A DNA stretch of 64,000 nucleotides from Kiritimatiellota bacterium (GCA_026398415.1 JAPLSY010000074.1:1-64000), one strand, 5' to 3'; shown: positions 34,379 to 43,809, counted from the stretch's first letter. Made by a program: numbers and translations. The notes: generated from the letters alone by a model not told the origin.

Positions 34379-36027
34379 TGGTGGATAAGATTCTATTTAT
34401 AGTCCCGCCAAACATGGATTTTGATAGTTTTACAAAACCTAGTTTCAATGAACGCACAGTAGTGAAGAAATCCGGCGCTTATGGAAGCGTTGTTGCGGAG
34501 ATGCCAATAGGGCTGCTCTCGCTGAGCGCCTTTTTGAAAGCCCATACAGCCGCAGACATAAAGATCATTGATTTCAATGTTGTTCTAAACACGATGGAAA
34601 GTTTTGCGTACAGCTCTTTTGCGGATTTGTTCCACGACATTCTTGCAAATAAAGAATGGCTTGATTATGCGCCAAGCATAATAGGGATATCCACATTGTT
34701 TACACCCTCATACCACAACATGATGGCTCTTGCAGGTGTAGCACGGCATATGTTTGCCAGTGCCTTGATAATAGCGGGGGGCGGCGTGCCCACCAATATG
34801 TATTCCGAAATATTTGAAACCAGCACTTCGTTTGATGCGCTTTGTTACGGTGAGGGAGAAAAACCGTTGTTAGGACTCGTGCAGGCAATCGATCGAAAGA
34901 AATTTTTAAAAACTCATCCTTCGTGGATTACAAGAGAGAAAGTTGAAAACAAACAATCTTTTCAGCACGATTTCATTGGGGATCTTGATGAAATACCATT
35001 CTTGCCCTATGACATGTTAAATCCGGATGACTATAGATTGAGCTCGCTTCTGTCTCTATTCCCTCTTATGGAACAAAGAATAGCCATGCCAATCATGACA
35101 TCGCGAGGTTGTCCGCATCGTTGTTGTTTTTGTTCATCGCACACGGTTCATGGAAGAAAAATGCGTTATCATAGCCTCGGCAGGGTGAGAGAAGATTTAA
35201 AACGACTACAAGAGCAGTATCACGCCGAAACCATTGTTTTTTTTGACGACCATTTCATGGCGGACAAGCAAAGAGTCTTTGATATTATTAATACGATGAA
35301 AGTTTTAAAATTAACTGCTTTTTTCCCGTCCTCATTGGCGCTTTATACGCTCGACCGAAAAACACTGGAGGCGCTAAAAAGTATTGGCGTCAATCATCTC
35401 ATTTTATCCGTGGAATCAGGCAGCGACAGAGTGCTGAAAAAAATCATGCACAAGCCGCTTGACCTTTCGATTGTAAGCCGTGTGATTGCCGACTGTCGAC
35501 AATTGGGGATAGCTTCGGATCTATCCATACTTATTGGGCTGCCGGGTGAAACTAAACAAGACATCGAAGACGCGCGGTCATTCTTGAAAACCCTGAACGC
35601 GACGTGGTTTAGGATTAGTATGGCCACGCCCCTTATTGGCAGCGAGATGCTTGATATCTGCAAGAAACACAATTATCTCAAAGGTGACTATCTTGGTTGC
35701 AATTTTAAACGGGCGGTTGTCGAGACTGAGGATTTTACGGCTGAATTTATACAAGAAAAGGCTTATTCCTTAAATCTTGAACTTAATTTCCTTAATAACA
35801 GCGACTTCAGATTAGGTAATTACGAAACCGCATTAAAGGGATTCGAGAACACAATAAAAGTGAAGAGCGATCATGCGTTTGCATTTTATTTTGCGGCCAA
35901 ATGCTGCAAGAAACTGAATTTGGACGAGAAATACCAGTCTTATAATGCGAAGTATCATGGAATCATAAAGAACTCGGAATTCTGGAAAAACTATGCCCAT
36001 CAATTTGACTTGGCCGTGCTGGAATAA
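34378..36027 (+). CDS. B12-binding-type radical SAM protein with TPR-like tail
   Basis: The 549-residue protein has a cobalamin-binding-like N-terminus (MPIGLLSLSAFLKAH; IIGISTLFTPSYHNM; IIAGGGVPTN). A radical SAM core has CPHRCCFC at about 242, VIFFDDHFMAD-like and LSVESGSDRVLKKIM. A C-terminal helical stretch (about 475-530: LGNYETALKGFENTIKVKSDHAFAFYFAAKC) resembles one TPR unit. It is coupled to the previous radical SAM gene by a one-base overlap. The two may act in sequence on one substrate, perhaps a nucleotide sugar or lipid-linked sugar; that is inference. Confidence 0.83.
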   Translation: MVDKILFIVPPNMDFDSFTKPSFNERTVVKKSGAYGSVVAEMPIGLLSLSAFLKAHTAADIKIIDFNVVLNTMESFAYSSFADLFHDILANKEWLDYAPSIIGISTLFTPSYHNMMALAGVARHMFASALIIAGGGVPTNMYSEIFETSTSFDALCYGEGEKPLLGLVQAIDRKKFLKTHPSWITREKVENKQSFQHDFIGDLDEIPFLPYDMLNPDDYRLSSLLSLFPLMEQRIAMPIMTSRGCPHRCCFCSSHTVHGRKMRYHSLGRVREDLKRLQEQYHAETIVFFDDHFMADKQRVFDIINTMKVLKLTAFFPSSLALYTLDRKTLEALKSIGVNHLILSVESGSDRVLKKIMHKPLDLSIVSRVIADCRQLGIASDLSILIGLPGETKQDIEDARSFLKTLNATWFRISMATPLIGSEMLDICKKHNYLKGDYLGCNFKRAVVETEDFTAEFIQEKAYSLNLELNFLNNSDFRLGNYETALKGFENTIKVKSDHAFAFYFAAKCCKKLNLDEKYQSYNAKYHGIIKNSEFWKNYAHQFDLAVLE

Positions 36028-36039
36028 TTAGGGAATGCC

Positions 36040-36537
36040 GTGAACATTACAGATGCAATCGCAGTTCTTGACAAACAGGTTCCGAAGCCATCGGCGGGGT
36101 TGCCTGATGAACTTTTTTATTATGTCAGCAGAACAACTCCGCTTGTGAATGTTGACCTGTTGGTAAAAGATGAAAACGGGCGAACACTTTTGGCGTGGAG
36201 AGATGATCGCTATTGCGGGAAAGGGTGGCATGTGCCGGGCGGTATTGTTAGGTTTAAGGAAACCCTAGAAACAAGGGTGAAAAAAGTGGCTGAAACTGAA
36301 ATCGGGGCTGATATCAGTTTTGATCCGATTCCGATAGCAGTAAACCAATGCATCCATCATGAGCGTGATATCAGAAGTCATTTCATTTCGATCTTATACA
36401 AATGCTTTCTCTCCAGTGCGTTTGTTCCGCAAAACAAGGGACTTTCCATGGAGGATCGCGGCTATCTTATGTGGCACGATCATTGTCCTGATAATTTAAT
36501 TCAATATCACGAAGTATTTAGAAAGTATATATCATGA
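36040..36537 (+). CDS. NUDIX hydrolase, GDP-mannose mannosyl hydrolase-like
   Basis: A 165-residue protein starting at GTG 36040 after AGGGA. The Nudix box region GGIVRFKETLETRVKKVAETEIGA keeps G-x5-E, but the usual REUxEE is KVAETE. That kind of change is seen in GDP-mannose mannosyl hydrolases, which cut at the sugar rather than the diphosphate. WHVPGG precedes it. It may clear or recycle a GDP-sugar of the local pathway. It starts 13 bases after the radical SAM gene's stop. Confidence 0.75.
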   Translation: MNITDAIAVLDKQVPKPSAGLPDELFYYVSRTTPLVNVDLLVKDENGRTLLAWRDDRYCGKGWHVPGGIVRFKETLETRVKKVAETEIGADISFDPIPIAVNQCIHHERDIRSHFISILYKCFLSSAFVPQNKGLSMEDRGYLMWHDHCPDNLIQYHEVFRKYIS

Positions 36538-36552
36538 TTAAAGGGTTTTATA

Positions 36553-37572
36553 GTGAAAGCTAAAGACATTAGCGGGCAGGCTCCCGGTGGCAAAAGAACC
36601 AAGCTTGCCGAAGCGCTGCCCTTGGACACGCCGTTTGTGGTGCAGATATTTCCCATCTACGCCTGCAATTTTAAATGCGGGTATTGCATCTTTTCGGTCG
36701 AGAAGGCGAAACGTCAATTCATCTCAGACCAGATCGTTATGGATTTGGGTTTGTATAAAAAGGCTATTGATGATCTTACCACCTTCCCGCATAAAGTGAA
36801 GGTTTTGCGCTTTGTCGGTATCGGCGAGCCCCTTATGCACAAGAATATCGTTGAAATGGTCAAATATGCGGCGGATAAAAATATTGCGCACACCGTGGAG
36901 ATTCTGACAAATGGTTCATTATTAACACCGGCAATGTCCGACACGCTTATCGCGGCCGGCCTTAACAGGTTAGTGGTTTCGTTGCAGGGGACATCAGCCG
37001 AAAAATACTGGAGTGTTTGTAAGGCTAGGATCGATTTTCAGGAATTCATCGGTAATTTACGGTATTTTTATGAGCACCGAAGCCAGACACAGGTCTATCT
37101 GAAGATCGTCGACTGCGCCCTAGACGGCAAGGAGGACGAAAAGAAGTTTTTCGCGACATACGGTGACATTTGCGATACGATCGCAGTCGAGCACGCGGTG
37201 CCGATCCATTCCGGAGTGGAATTTGACAAGGTTTTAAAACAAAAAGACATTTCGGTTACTCAGTTCGGCCTACCGGTCAAGGATGTTAAGATCTGCCCAC
37301 AGCCGTTTTTTACGTTGCAAATCAACCCGGACGGTAAAATAGTGCCTTGTTATTCTTTCGAGTATCCAGGCATTATGGGCAATTGCAAGGATCAATCGGT
37401 ATGTGAAATATGGAATGGTAAACAGTTTCGGCATTTTCGCCGCGCCATGCTTGAGGGAGCCAGGAATGCGTCTAAACTATGTGCGAATTGCAACATAATC
37501 AAGTATAGGTTATTCCCGGAAGACGCTTTAAATAGTGATGCCGCGCGACTCAAAAAGTTTTATGAGGCGTGA
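36553..37572 (+). CDS. Radical SAM/SPASM-domain protein
   Basis: The 339-residue protein starts at GTG 36553. The radical SAM cluster is CNFKCGYC at about residue 38, with LRFVGIGEPLMHKNI. The C-terminal auxiliary-cluster (SPASM-type) region runs CPQPFFTLQINPDGKIVPC through to CEIW and CANCN. SPASM enzymes often modify peptides, but some act on sugars and aminoglycosides (dehydrogenation or epimerisation). Among polysaccharide genes a carbohydrate substrate seems more likely. The methyltransferase gene begins eight bases after its stop. Confidence 0.85.
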   Translation: MKAKDISGQAPGGKRTKLAEALPLDTPFVVQIFPIYACNFKCGYCIFSVEKAKRQFISDQIVMDLGLYKKAIDDLTTFPHKVKVLRFVGIGEPLMHKNIVEMVKYAADKNIAHTVEILTNGSLLTPAMSDTLIAAGLNRLVVSLQGTSAEKYWSVCKARIDFQEFIGNLRYFYEHRSQTQVYLKIVDCALDGKEDEKKFFATYGDICDTIAVEHAVPIHSGVEFDKVLKQKDISVTQFGLPVKDVKICPQPFFTLQINPDGKIVPCYSFEYPGIMGNCKDQSVCEIWNGKQFRHFRRAMLEGARNASKLCANCNIIKYRLFPEDALNSDAARLKKFYEA

Positions 37573-37579
37573 GAATAAT

Positions 37580-38755
37580 ATGAACAGGCTATGCCCCATT
37601 TGCACCAGCGGAGAAAAGGTATTTCTTTATAACCAGAATTTTCACAACAACGTTATCGCTTTAATGGAAAAGTACGATGTGGTTGCATGTAAAATCTGCG
37701 GGCTTGTTTATGCCGACAATATTCCGTCGCAAACTGAATTCAACGACTATTACGCGGCAATATCCAGGTATGAGTTTACCCACAATGATGGCATAGTTTC
37801 AAAATCATATATTAATCATACCCGGGGAATTGTCGACTTCCTTGCTCCACATGTAAGTAATAAGAAAGCAAGGATTTTAGACATCGGTTGCTCAACCGGC
37901 TGTTTGTTGTCTCTGTTGAAGGAACGAGGCTATACTAATCTCATTGGCATGGATCCATCACCGTCTTGTGTTGAAACCGTAAAACAACGATATGGCATCG
38001 AAGCTATCGCCAGCACGATTTCCGCATTGGAAACGACGGAACATTTCGATGTTATAATATTATCTGCGGTATTGGAGCATTTGGTGGATTTGAACAGCTC
38101 AACCCGGAAAGTCGCATCAATGCTGAAACCTGATGGATTATTGTTTTTAGAAATTCCAGATGCGGAACGATTCTTTACACATATATTTACGCCTTTTCAG
38201 CAATTTAGCATCGAGCATATTAATTATTTCACACAACATTCCGTCGCATATTTGCTGTCCAAATGTTCCTTTAAGATTATTGAAATGCGAAAGGGTGCAA
38301 ATAGAGGGAATCAGACCATAGATCCCAACCTCTTCATTGTGTCGAAGAAATCGAAGATGTCGGATATTCCGATAATGCGGGACAACGCAGGTGAGATTAG
38401 CATCAGAAAGTATATCGCTCAATGCTCCAAGATCGATTGGGAAATGAAACACCATCTCCGGGAGAAGTTATCCAAAGAAGACAAAGTAATTGTATGGGGC
38501 GTAGGAACCAATACCCAAAGACTTCTTGGTGACGGACTGGAACTCTCCAAAGTCTTGTATTTTGTTGATTCTAACATCAATTACGCGGGCAAGAAATTAC
38601 ATGGCTTAGCGGTAAAGCTGCCTGGTGAGATTAGAGAAAGCAACCCCATTTTAATATTAACCTATTCATATCAAGAAGAGGTAATTCATCAAATCAGGGC
38701 AAACCTCAAGTTGGGCAATGAAATACTAACGATATATAAAAGAGCAGCGTTATGA
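37580..38755 (+). CDS. Class I methyltransferase with zinc-ribbon N-terminus
   Basis: The 391-residue protein resembles sugar C-methyltransferases. Its N-terminal zinc-binding CPIC...CKIC (about 5-38) and a SAM-binding core ILDIGCSTGCLLSLLKERG (about 95-113) precede SAVLEHLVDLNS. A C-terminal domain (KVIVWGVGTNTQRLLGDGL) matches the C-methyltransferase C-terminal region. Relatives methylate CDP- or dTDP-keto sugars at carbon, as in branched sugars. ATG 37580 is chosen since the longer 37535 start would overlap the upstream gene. It overlaps the next gene by four bases (ATGA). Confidence 0.83.
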   Translation: MNRLCPICTSGEKVFLYNQNFHNNVIALMEKYDVVACKICGLVYADNIPSQTEFNDYYAAISRYEFTHNDGIVSKSYINHTRGIVDFLAPHVSNKKARILDIGCSTGCLLSLLKERGYTNLIGMDPSPSCVETVKQRYGIEAIASTISALETTEHFDVIILSAVLEHLVDLNSSTRKVASMLKPDGLLFLEIPDAERFFTHIFTPFQQFSIEHINYFTQHSVAYLLSKCSFKIIEMRKGANRGNQTIDPNLFIVSKKSKMSDIPIMRDNAGEISIRKYIAQCSKIDWEMKHHLREKLSKEDKVIVWGVGTNTQRLLGDGLELSKVLYFVDSNINYAGKKLHGLAVKLPGEIRESNPILILTYSYQEEVIHQIRANLKLGNEILTIYKRAAL

Positions 38756-39795
38756 ACCATATCATTAACGAGGATTTAAAGCTTCTTTTTAGCAACGATT
38801 TGGATTGGGAAAAGTTTAAGGACACCAATGTTTTGATTACGGGCGCGTACGGCATGTTAGCGTCGTACATGATATACGCCTTGATGCATTTTAACGCGGT
38901 GTCCAATTTAAATGTCAAGGTCATTGCGCTTTGCCGTGATTATGACAAAGCGAAGAAAAGATTTGGTGATTTTTGGGATAATCCGCGATTCACTGTAATA
39001 CGCGAGGATGTTGCAAATAAACCTGCGATTAACGGGGACGTTCATTATATTATTCACGCCGCAAGTCCGGCCAGTTCCCAATACTATGGCATTGACCCAA
39101 TTGGCGTTATATCCCCGAATGTTTTTGGCACAAAACATTTACTCGAATTGGCTAGAGAAAAAGGAGCCAGAGGATTCTTGTTTTTTAGCAGCGGGGATGT
39201 TTGTGGAAACACAGATAAAAAGGTAATTGTTGAAAGTGACAACGGTTATTTAGACGCTACAGATATCAGGAATTGTTACAGCGAAAGCAAACGCATGGCC
39301 GAAAACATGTGCGCATGTTGGCATCATCAGTATAATGTACCAACCTTCATCGTTAGACCAGAGCATACATACGGCCCCACCATGGATTTGGAAAATGACA
39401 GGAGAGTGTTTGCTGAATTTGTATCTGATATAGTAAACAATCGAGATATAATTGTAAAAAGCGACGGATTGTCGGTAAGAACATTTTGCTATCTTGGCGA
39501 TGCGACCGATGGCTTTTTTAGGGTATTGTTAAATGGCAAGCCTGGAGAAAGTTATAATGTCGGCAACATGGAAGGACGAATGTCGATTGGCGCTCTTGCC
39601 GATATTCTGGTTTCATTATTCCCAGAAAAACATCTCAAAGTTGTTTATCATGCCCGGACAAATTCCAAAGACTACCTGGAGAACAGAAACAAGCAACGCC
39701 CAGTGCTGTCGACCGCAAAGCTTGAAGCGTTGGGCTACAGGTGCAAAACCAGTGTACGCGACGGATTTAAACGAACGATAGAGAGTTTTCTATGA
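38752..39795 (+). CDS. NAD-dependent epimerase/dehydratase
   Basis: This extended SDR has 347 residues. It has VLITGAYGMLASYMIYAL (about 27-44) for NAD, IIHAASPASSQYYG, SSGDVCGN, the catalytic CYSESKRMAE (Tyr-x3-Lys), RPEHTYGPTM and YNVGNMEGRMSIGALADIL. HAASPASSQYY recalls UDP-glucuronate decarboxylases and dTDP-glucose dehydratases, but the precise reaction is not clear. ATGA overlaps on both sides (methyltransferase before, NeuB-like after) show a tightly coupled set acting on one sugar. Confidence 0.83.
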   Translation: MNHIINEDLKLLFSNDLDWEKFKDTNVLITGAYGMLASYMIYALMHFNAVSNLNVKVIALCRDYDKAKKRFGDFWDNPRFTVIREDVANKPAINGDVHYIIHAASPASSQYYGIDPIGVISPNVFGTKHLLELAREKGARGFLFFSSGDVCGNTDKKVIVESDNGYLDATDIRNCYSESKRMAENMCACWHHQYNVPTFIVRPEHTYGPTMDLENDRRVFAEFVSDIVNNRDIIVKSDGLSVRTFCYLGDATDGFFRVLLNGKPGESYNVGNMEGRMSIGALADILVSLFPEKHLKVVYHARTNSKDYLENRNKQRPVLSTAKLEALGYRCKTSVRDGFKRTIESFL

Positions 39796-41306
39796 AATCA
39801 CTAACACTCAAATCAACGGGACCATTATTCGTTTTCGAGATGGCGAACAACCACATGGGTAGTTTGCCGCATGGCTTGAAGGTTATCCGTGAAATTCATC
39901 AGATCAGCAAGGATTTTGACTTCGCGTTCGGCTTCAAACTGCAGTATCGCCACTTGGAGACGTTTATCCATCCCGACTTCAAAGGGCGCGATGATATCAA
40001 GTATGTTAAACGATTTTTCGAGACGCGTCTGGATAACCAGCAAATGCAGGCGCTCAAGGATGAAATGCAAGCCCTTGGGTTTGCCACAATCTGCACCCCG
40101 TTTGATGAGCGCTCGGTGGACTTGATCGAGGAACATGGGTTCGATGTTATCAAGATTGCCAGTTGTTCATTCACAGATTGGCCGCTCCTCGATCGCATTG
40201 TGCAAACCGGCAAGCCCATCATAGCGTCCACCGCCGGGGCTGTTCTGGAAGATATTGACAAAGTGGTCAGTTTCTTCGACCACCGCGGGAAAGATTTTGC
40301 GCTGTTGCATTGCACGGGGGAGTATCCAACATGCGACGCGCACCTCCAGTTGAATCAGATCGACCTCCTTAAGCAGAGGTATCCCCAGGTTAGAATCGGT
40401 TACTCGACCCACGAGAGCCCGGACAATGTGGATTCCATTAAGATGGCGATCGCCAAAGGCGCCACAATTTTCGAGAAACATGTCGGTGTGCCCACTGAAC
40501 AAATCCGCTTGAATGCGTATTCAGCGGCGCCGGAACAAGTAAGGCTTTGGCTGGAATCAGCCCGTCAGTCTTTCGAGATGGGCGGCGTTTCAGGCCAACG
40601 CCCGGATTTCAGTAAGGGAGAAATTGCCACTCTGCGGTCTTTGCAAAGGGGTGTATTTGCCGGGAGGGCGATCCAGAAAGATGAAAGGATAAGACCGGCC
40701 GATATCTTTTTTGCGATGCCGGCAACAGAAGGGCAGCTTACAGCCAACGACCTGTCAAAGTACGTCGAGTTCTATGCCGAGGCGGATATTCCAGCCAAGG
40801 CGCCCCTGCGTTCGGCGAACACACGCAGGAAAGATACGCGTGAAAAGGTTTATGATATTGTTCAACGGGTTAGGCAGTTTTTACGGATAAGCGGCGTGGT
40901 GGTTCCACCCAAGGTTGATTTGGAAATATCGCATCATTATGGCATTGATCGGTTCGACGAATTTGGGCTTACCATGATGACTATTGTGAATCGCGAATAT
41001 TGCAAGAAGTTGATTGTGCTCCTGCCGGGACAAAAGCACCCTGAGCAATATCATAAGGCTAAGGAGGAGACTTTTCATATCCTTTACGGCAACGCATGGA
41101 TGAATCTGAACGGAAACGTCCGGCAGTGCCAAACCGGTGAAGTGGTAGTGGTGGAGCGGGGCATGCGACACAGTTTTGGCGCCGAGAACGGCGTTGTTAT
41201 CGAGGAAATATCCTCAACTCACCAGGCGGAAGACTCGTTCTATACGGATCCGGCTATCGCAAAGAACGAAGACCGCAAGACTTTGCTCACCTACTGGATG
41301 GATTGA
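39792..41306 (+). CDS. NeuB-like sialic-acid synthase fused to SAF and cupin domains
   Basis: The 504-residue protein has three parts. A TIM barrel (1-265) has FVFEMANNHMGSL, FGFKLQY, CTPFDERSVDLIE and LLHCTGEYPT. A SAF/antifreeze-like domain follows (about 285-345: RGVFAGRAIQKDERIRPADI). The C-terminal cupin (about 395-480) has metal-type residues in HPEQYHKAKEETFHIL. NeuB enzymes join phosphoenolpyruvate to a hexosamine-type sugar to give nonulosonic acids. The cupin may bind or epimerise the product. Motif changes from true NeuB suggest a different acceptor sugar. Confidence 0.85.
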   Translation: MKSLTLKSTGPLFVFEMANNHMGSLPHGLKVIREIHQISKDFDFAFGFKLQYRHLETFIHPDFKGRDDIKYVKRFFETRLDNQQMQALKDEMQALGFATICTPFDERSVDLIEEHGFDVIKIASCSFTDWPLLDRIVQTGKPIIASTAGAVLEDIDKVVSFFDHRGKDFALLHCTGEYPTCDAHLQLNQIDLLKQRYPQVRIGYSTHESPDNVDSIKMAIAKGATIFEKHVGVPTEQIRLNAYSAAPEQVRLWLESARQSFEMGGVSGQRPDFSKGEIATLRSLQRGVFAGRAIQKDERIRPADIFFAMPATEGQLTANDLSKYVEFYAEADIPAKAPLRSANTRRKDTREKVYDIVQRVRQFLRISGVVVPPKVDLEISHHYGIDRFDEFGLTMMTIVNREYCKKLIVLLPGQKHPEQYHKAKEETFHILYGNAWMNLNGNVRQCQTGEVVVVERGMRHSFGAENGVVIEEISSTHQAEDSFYTDPAIAKNEDRKTLLTYWMD

Positions 41307-41356
41307 AGAAACAACTTGCGTGCCGTATCTATTGATAAAATATTAGAAGGACGCTG

Positions 41357-42001
41357 ATGTTCGTGCAAGATTCAGGGAAAACAATCGCGTGGGATGTGGA
41401 TGACGTGCTTAACGATCTGATGCGCGCATGGTTTGAGCACTGCTGGATGCGCTCGCATCCTGATTGTTCACTCGGGTATGATCAGATTTCAGAGAATCCG
41501 CCCGATGCCTTGTTGGGCATCAGTAGCGCCGAATATCTGGCTTCCCTGGATGGTTTCAGGCTTTCTGAAAGCGCTAGAACGATGCTGCCTATTCCGGAGG
41601 TGCTGGCATGGTTTCGTCAGTATGGCAAATATTACCGACATCTGGCGCTGACGGCGGTACCCTTGCGTGCCGCTTCTGTGTCGGCCGCATGGGTGATGCG
41701 TCATTTCGGTTCGTGGATTCGGTCTTTTCATTTGGTCCCTTCTCCGCGTCAGGGTGAAAGAATTCCAGATTATGATCAAACGAAAAAAGATTTTCTCCGC
41801 TGGTGGGGCAAGGTGGATATACTTATAGATGACAATCCCGCCAACGTGGCCGCAGCACGAAGTTTGGGTATTCAAACCATACTTGTATCGCGCCCCTGGA
41901 ATCAAGGTAAACGGACGTTAGCCCAAACACTCGACTTCTTGACGGAATTGATCCGGCACCCTACTGTTAACGATAAACTCAAAGAGGAAGTGGATACATG
42001 A
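41357..42001 (+). CDS. HAD-superfamily hydrolase-like protein
   Basis: The 214-residue protein shows HAD motif I as WDVDDVLND (about 12-20, the two Asp residues), LTAVP as motif II and LIDDNPANVAAAR (about 156-168) for the metal-binding acid pair. It should be a phosphatase. In a nonulosonate pathway this would fit dephosphorylation of a 9-phosphate product (the NanP/KdsC-type step). It overlaps the ThDP enzyme gene by four bases (ATGA). No other HAD phosphatase lies in the window. Substrate is inferred from context. Confidence 0.78.
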   Translation: MFVQDSGKTIAWDVDDVLNDLMRAWFEHCWMRSHPDCSLGYDQISENPPDALLGISSAEYLASLDGFRLSESARTMLPIPEVLAWFRQYGKYYRHLALTAVPLRAASVSAAWVMRHFGSWIRSFHLVPSPRQGERIPDYDQTKKDFLRWWGKVDILIDDNPANVAAARSLGIQTILVSRPWNQGKRTLAQTLDFLTELIRHPTVNDKLKEEVDT

Positions 42002-43809
42002 TAAAATTATCTGATTACGTGATAAAGCGCGTTGCCCAAGAGGTGCGCCACATATTTCTCCTTCCCGGTGGAGGTTGCATGCATCTTATTGATTCGGTGG
42101 GCAGGTGCAAAGACATCGAGTATGTGTGCAACTTACACGAACAAGCCTGTGCGATTGCAGCGGACGCGTATGGACAGTACACCAACAATCTTGGAGTGGC
42201 ATTGGTGACAACCGGGCCGGGCGGCACCAACACGGTGACCGGCGTGGCAGCATCATGGCTTGAATCAACCCCTTGCCTGTTCATTTCCGGCCAGGTAAAA
42301 CGCGCCGACCTTGCGGAGAACAAAGGCGTCCGACAAATGGGGTTTCAGGAAATTAACATCGTTCGCATCGTTGAGTCCATCACCAAATATGCCGTGATGA
42401 TCACCGATCCCAACTCGATCAAGTATCATCTCGAGAAAGCGCTGTATCTCGCCAAGCATGGCCGTCCTGGGCCGGTTTGGATTGATATTCCATTGGATGT
42501 TCAAGCGACCCAGATTGATGAATCACAATTGAAGGGATTCGATCCTGACGAAACGGACCAATCATTTGATGCCGCCTTGCTCGCCCGCCAGGTCAATTCG
42601 GCCATCGAGCTTCTGAACCGAGCCGAACGTCCGGCGCTACTGGTTGGCAATGGCGTACGCCTGAGCAGGGCGCTTGAAGATTTTATGGAACTGGCCGAGT
42701 TGCTTCAGGTGCCGGTGCTGACAACCTGGAAAGCCATGGATTTCTTTCCGGAGGATCATCCACTTTATGTCGGACGTCCTGGCGCTGTTGGACAGCGCGG
42801 CGCCAACTTTACACAACAAAATTCAGATTGGTTCCTGTCGTTGGGGGCGCGATTGGATTTCGGGCAAATCGGCTTCAATCACCGCAATTTTGCGCGCTCT
42901 GCAAAGAAAATCATGGTGGATATTGATCCGGCTGAGATCAAAAAGCTGGATATGAACGTGGATGTGCCCGTCTGCGCAGATGCCAAGTCGTTTATTCGCG
43001 AGTTCATCCGACAAAAAAGTTCTATCGTGGGGAAAGATCGGTCGGCCTGGTGGACGCGGTGCCGCAAATGGAAGTCGAAGTATCCTCTTGTTCTGCCCGA
43101 ATATTGGTCATTCCAGGACGGTGTGAGTGTCTATGTGTTGCTGGACGTGCTCGCTGACGCGATTACCGGAGACGATTTGTTGGTTCCCGGCAGTTCCGGC
43201 GCGTGCAGCGAGCTGCCGATGCAGTCCTTTCGCGTCAAGCATGGAATGCGTGTGTTCAATTGCAATGGACTTGGCCCGATGGGTTTTGCTGTTCCCGCCG
43301 GCATCGGCGGTTGCCTGGCGAGCGGCAGGAAACGCACCATCTGCCTTGACGGCGATGGCGGCTTTTCCATGAATATCCAGGAACTGGAAACTGTGCGCCG
43401 GCTCAATCTGCCAATCAAATTCTTTGTGCTGAATAATGGCGGCTATGGTTCCATCCAAGCCACCCAACGCGCCTACTTTGAGGGGCGGTATGTAGCCAGC
43501 AATGCTGCCAGCGGTTTAACTCTGCCGGATACATGCCGGGTGGCTTCAGCTTATGGCCTGGCAACGGCCGAAATCAGAGATCACTCAAGCATAAAAGAGC
43601 AAGTCCGCCAAGTCTTGGAGCAAAAAGGCCCAGTGGTCTGTGAAGTCTTTGTTTCACCTCAACATACAACGGCGCCACGCGTTGTCTCCATGCAGAAACA
43701 GGATGGAACAATGGTCTCCAAGCCATTGGAGGATCTCTGGCCTTTCCTGGAACGCGAAGAGTTCATAGGGAACATGCTTATTCCTCCGCTTAATGAAGAT
43801 CATTCATAG
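41998..43809 (+). CDS. ThDP-dependent enzyme, acetolactate-synthase-like (possible YerE type)
   Basis: The 603-residue protein has all three ThDP-family domains. The activating Glu lies in NLHEQACAIAADAYGQY (about 48), a central domain is present, and the ThDP motif GDGGFSMNIQELETVRRLNLPIKFFVLNN is at about 455-483. LLPGGGCMHLID replaces the usual early loop. It resembles acetohydroxyacid synthases. However, it sits in a sugar cluster with rfbFGH nearby, so a YerE-like role is plausible: transfer of a two-carbon unit from pyruvate to CDP-4-keto-3,6-dideoxyglucose to form a branched sugar. No ilvN-like regulatory subunit is adjacent. Confidence 0.8.
   Translation: MIKLSDYVIKRVAQEVRHIFLLPGGGCMHLIDSVGRCKDIEYVCNLHEQACAIAADAYGQYTNNLGVALVTTGPGGTNTVTGVAASWLESTPCLFISGQVKRADLAENKGVRQMGFQEINIVRIVESITKYAVMITDPNSIKYHLEKALYLAKHGRPGPVWIDIPLDVQATQIDESQLKGFDPDETDQSFDAALLARQVNSAIELLNRAERPALLVGNGVRLSRALEDFMELAELLQVPVLTTWKAMDFFPEDHPLYVGRPGAVGQRGANFTQQNSDWFLSLGARLDFGQIGFNHRNFARSAKKIMVDIDPAEIKKLDMNVDVPVCADAKSFIREFIRQKSSIVGKDRSAWWTRCRKWKSKYPLVLPEYWSFQDGVSVYVLLDVLADAITGDDLLVPGSSGACSELPMQSFRVKHGMRVFNCNGLGPMGFAVPAGIGGCLASGRKRTICLDGDGGFSMNIQELETVRRLNLPIKFFVLNNGGYGSIQATQRAYFEGRYVASNAASGLTLPDTCRVASAYGLATAEIRDHSSIKEQVRQVLEQKGPVVCEVFVSPQHTTAPRVVSMQKQDGTMVSKPLEDLWPFLEREEFIGNMLIPPLNEDHS

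Noticed and set aside
41998..43809. Calling the ThDP enzyme ilvB (valine/isoleucine pathway)
   Set aside because: No ilvN or ilvC neighbours; the context is sugar biosynthesis, and the early loop differs.
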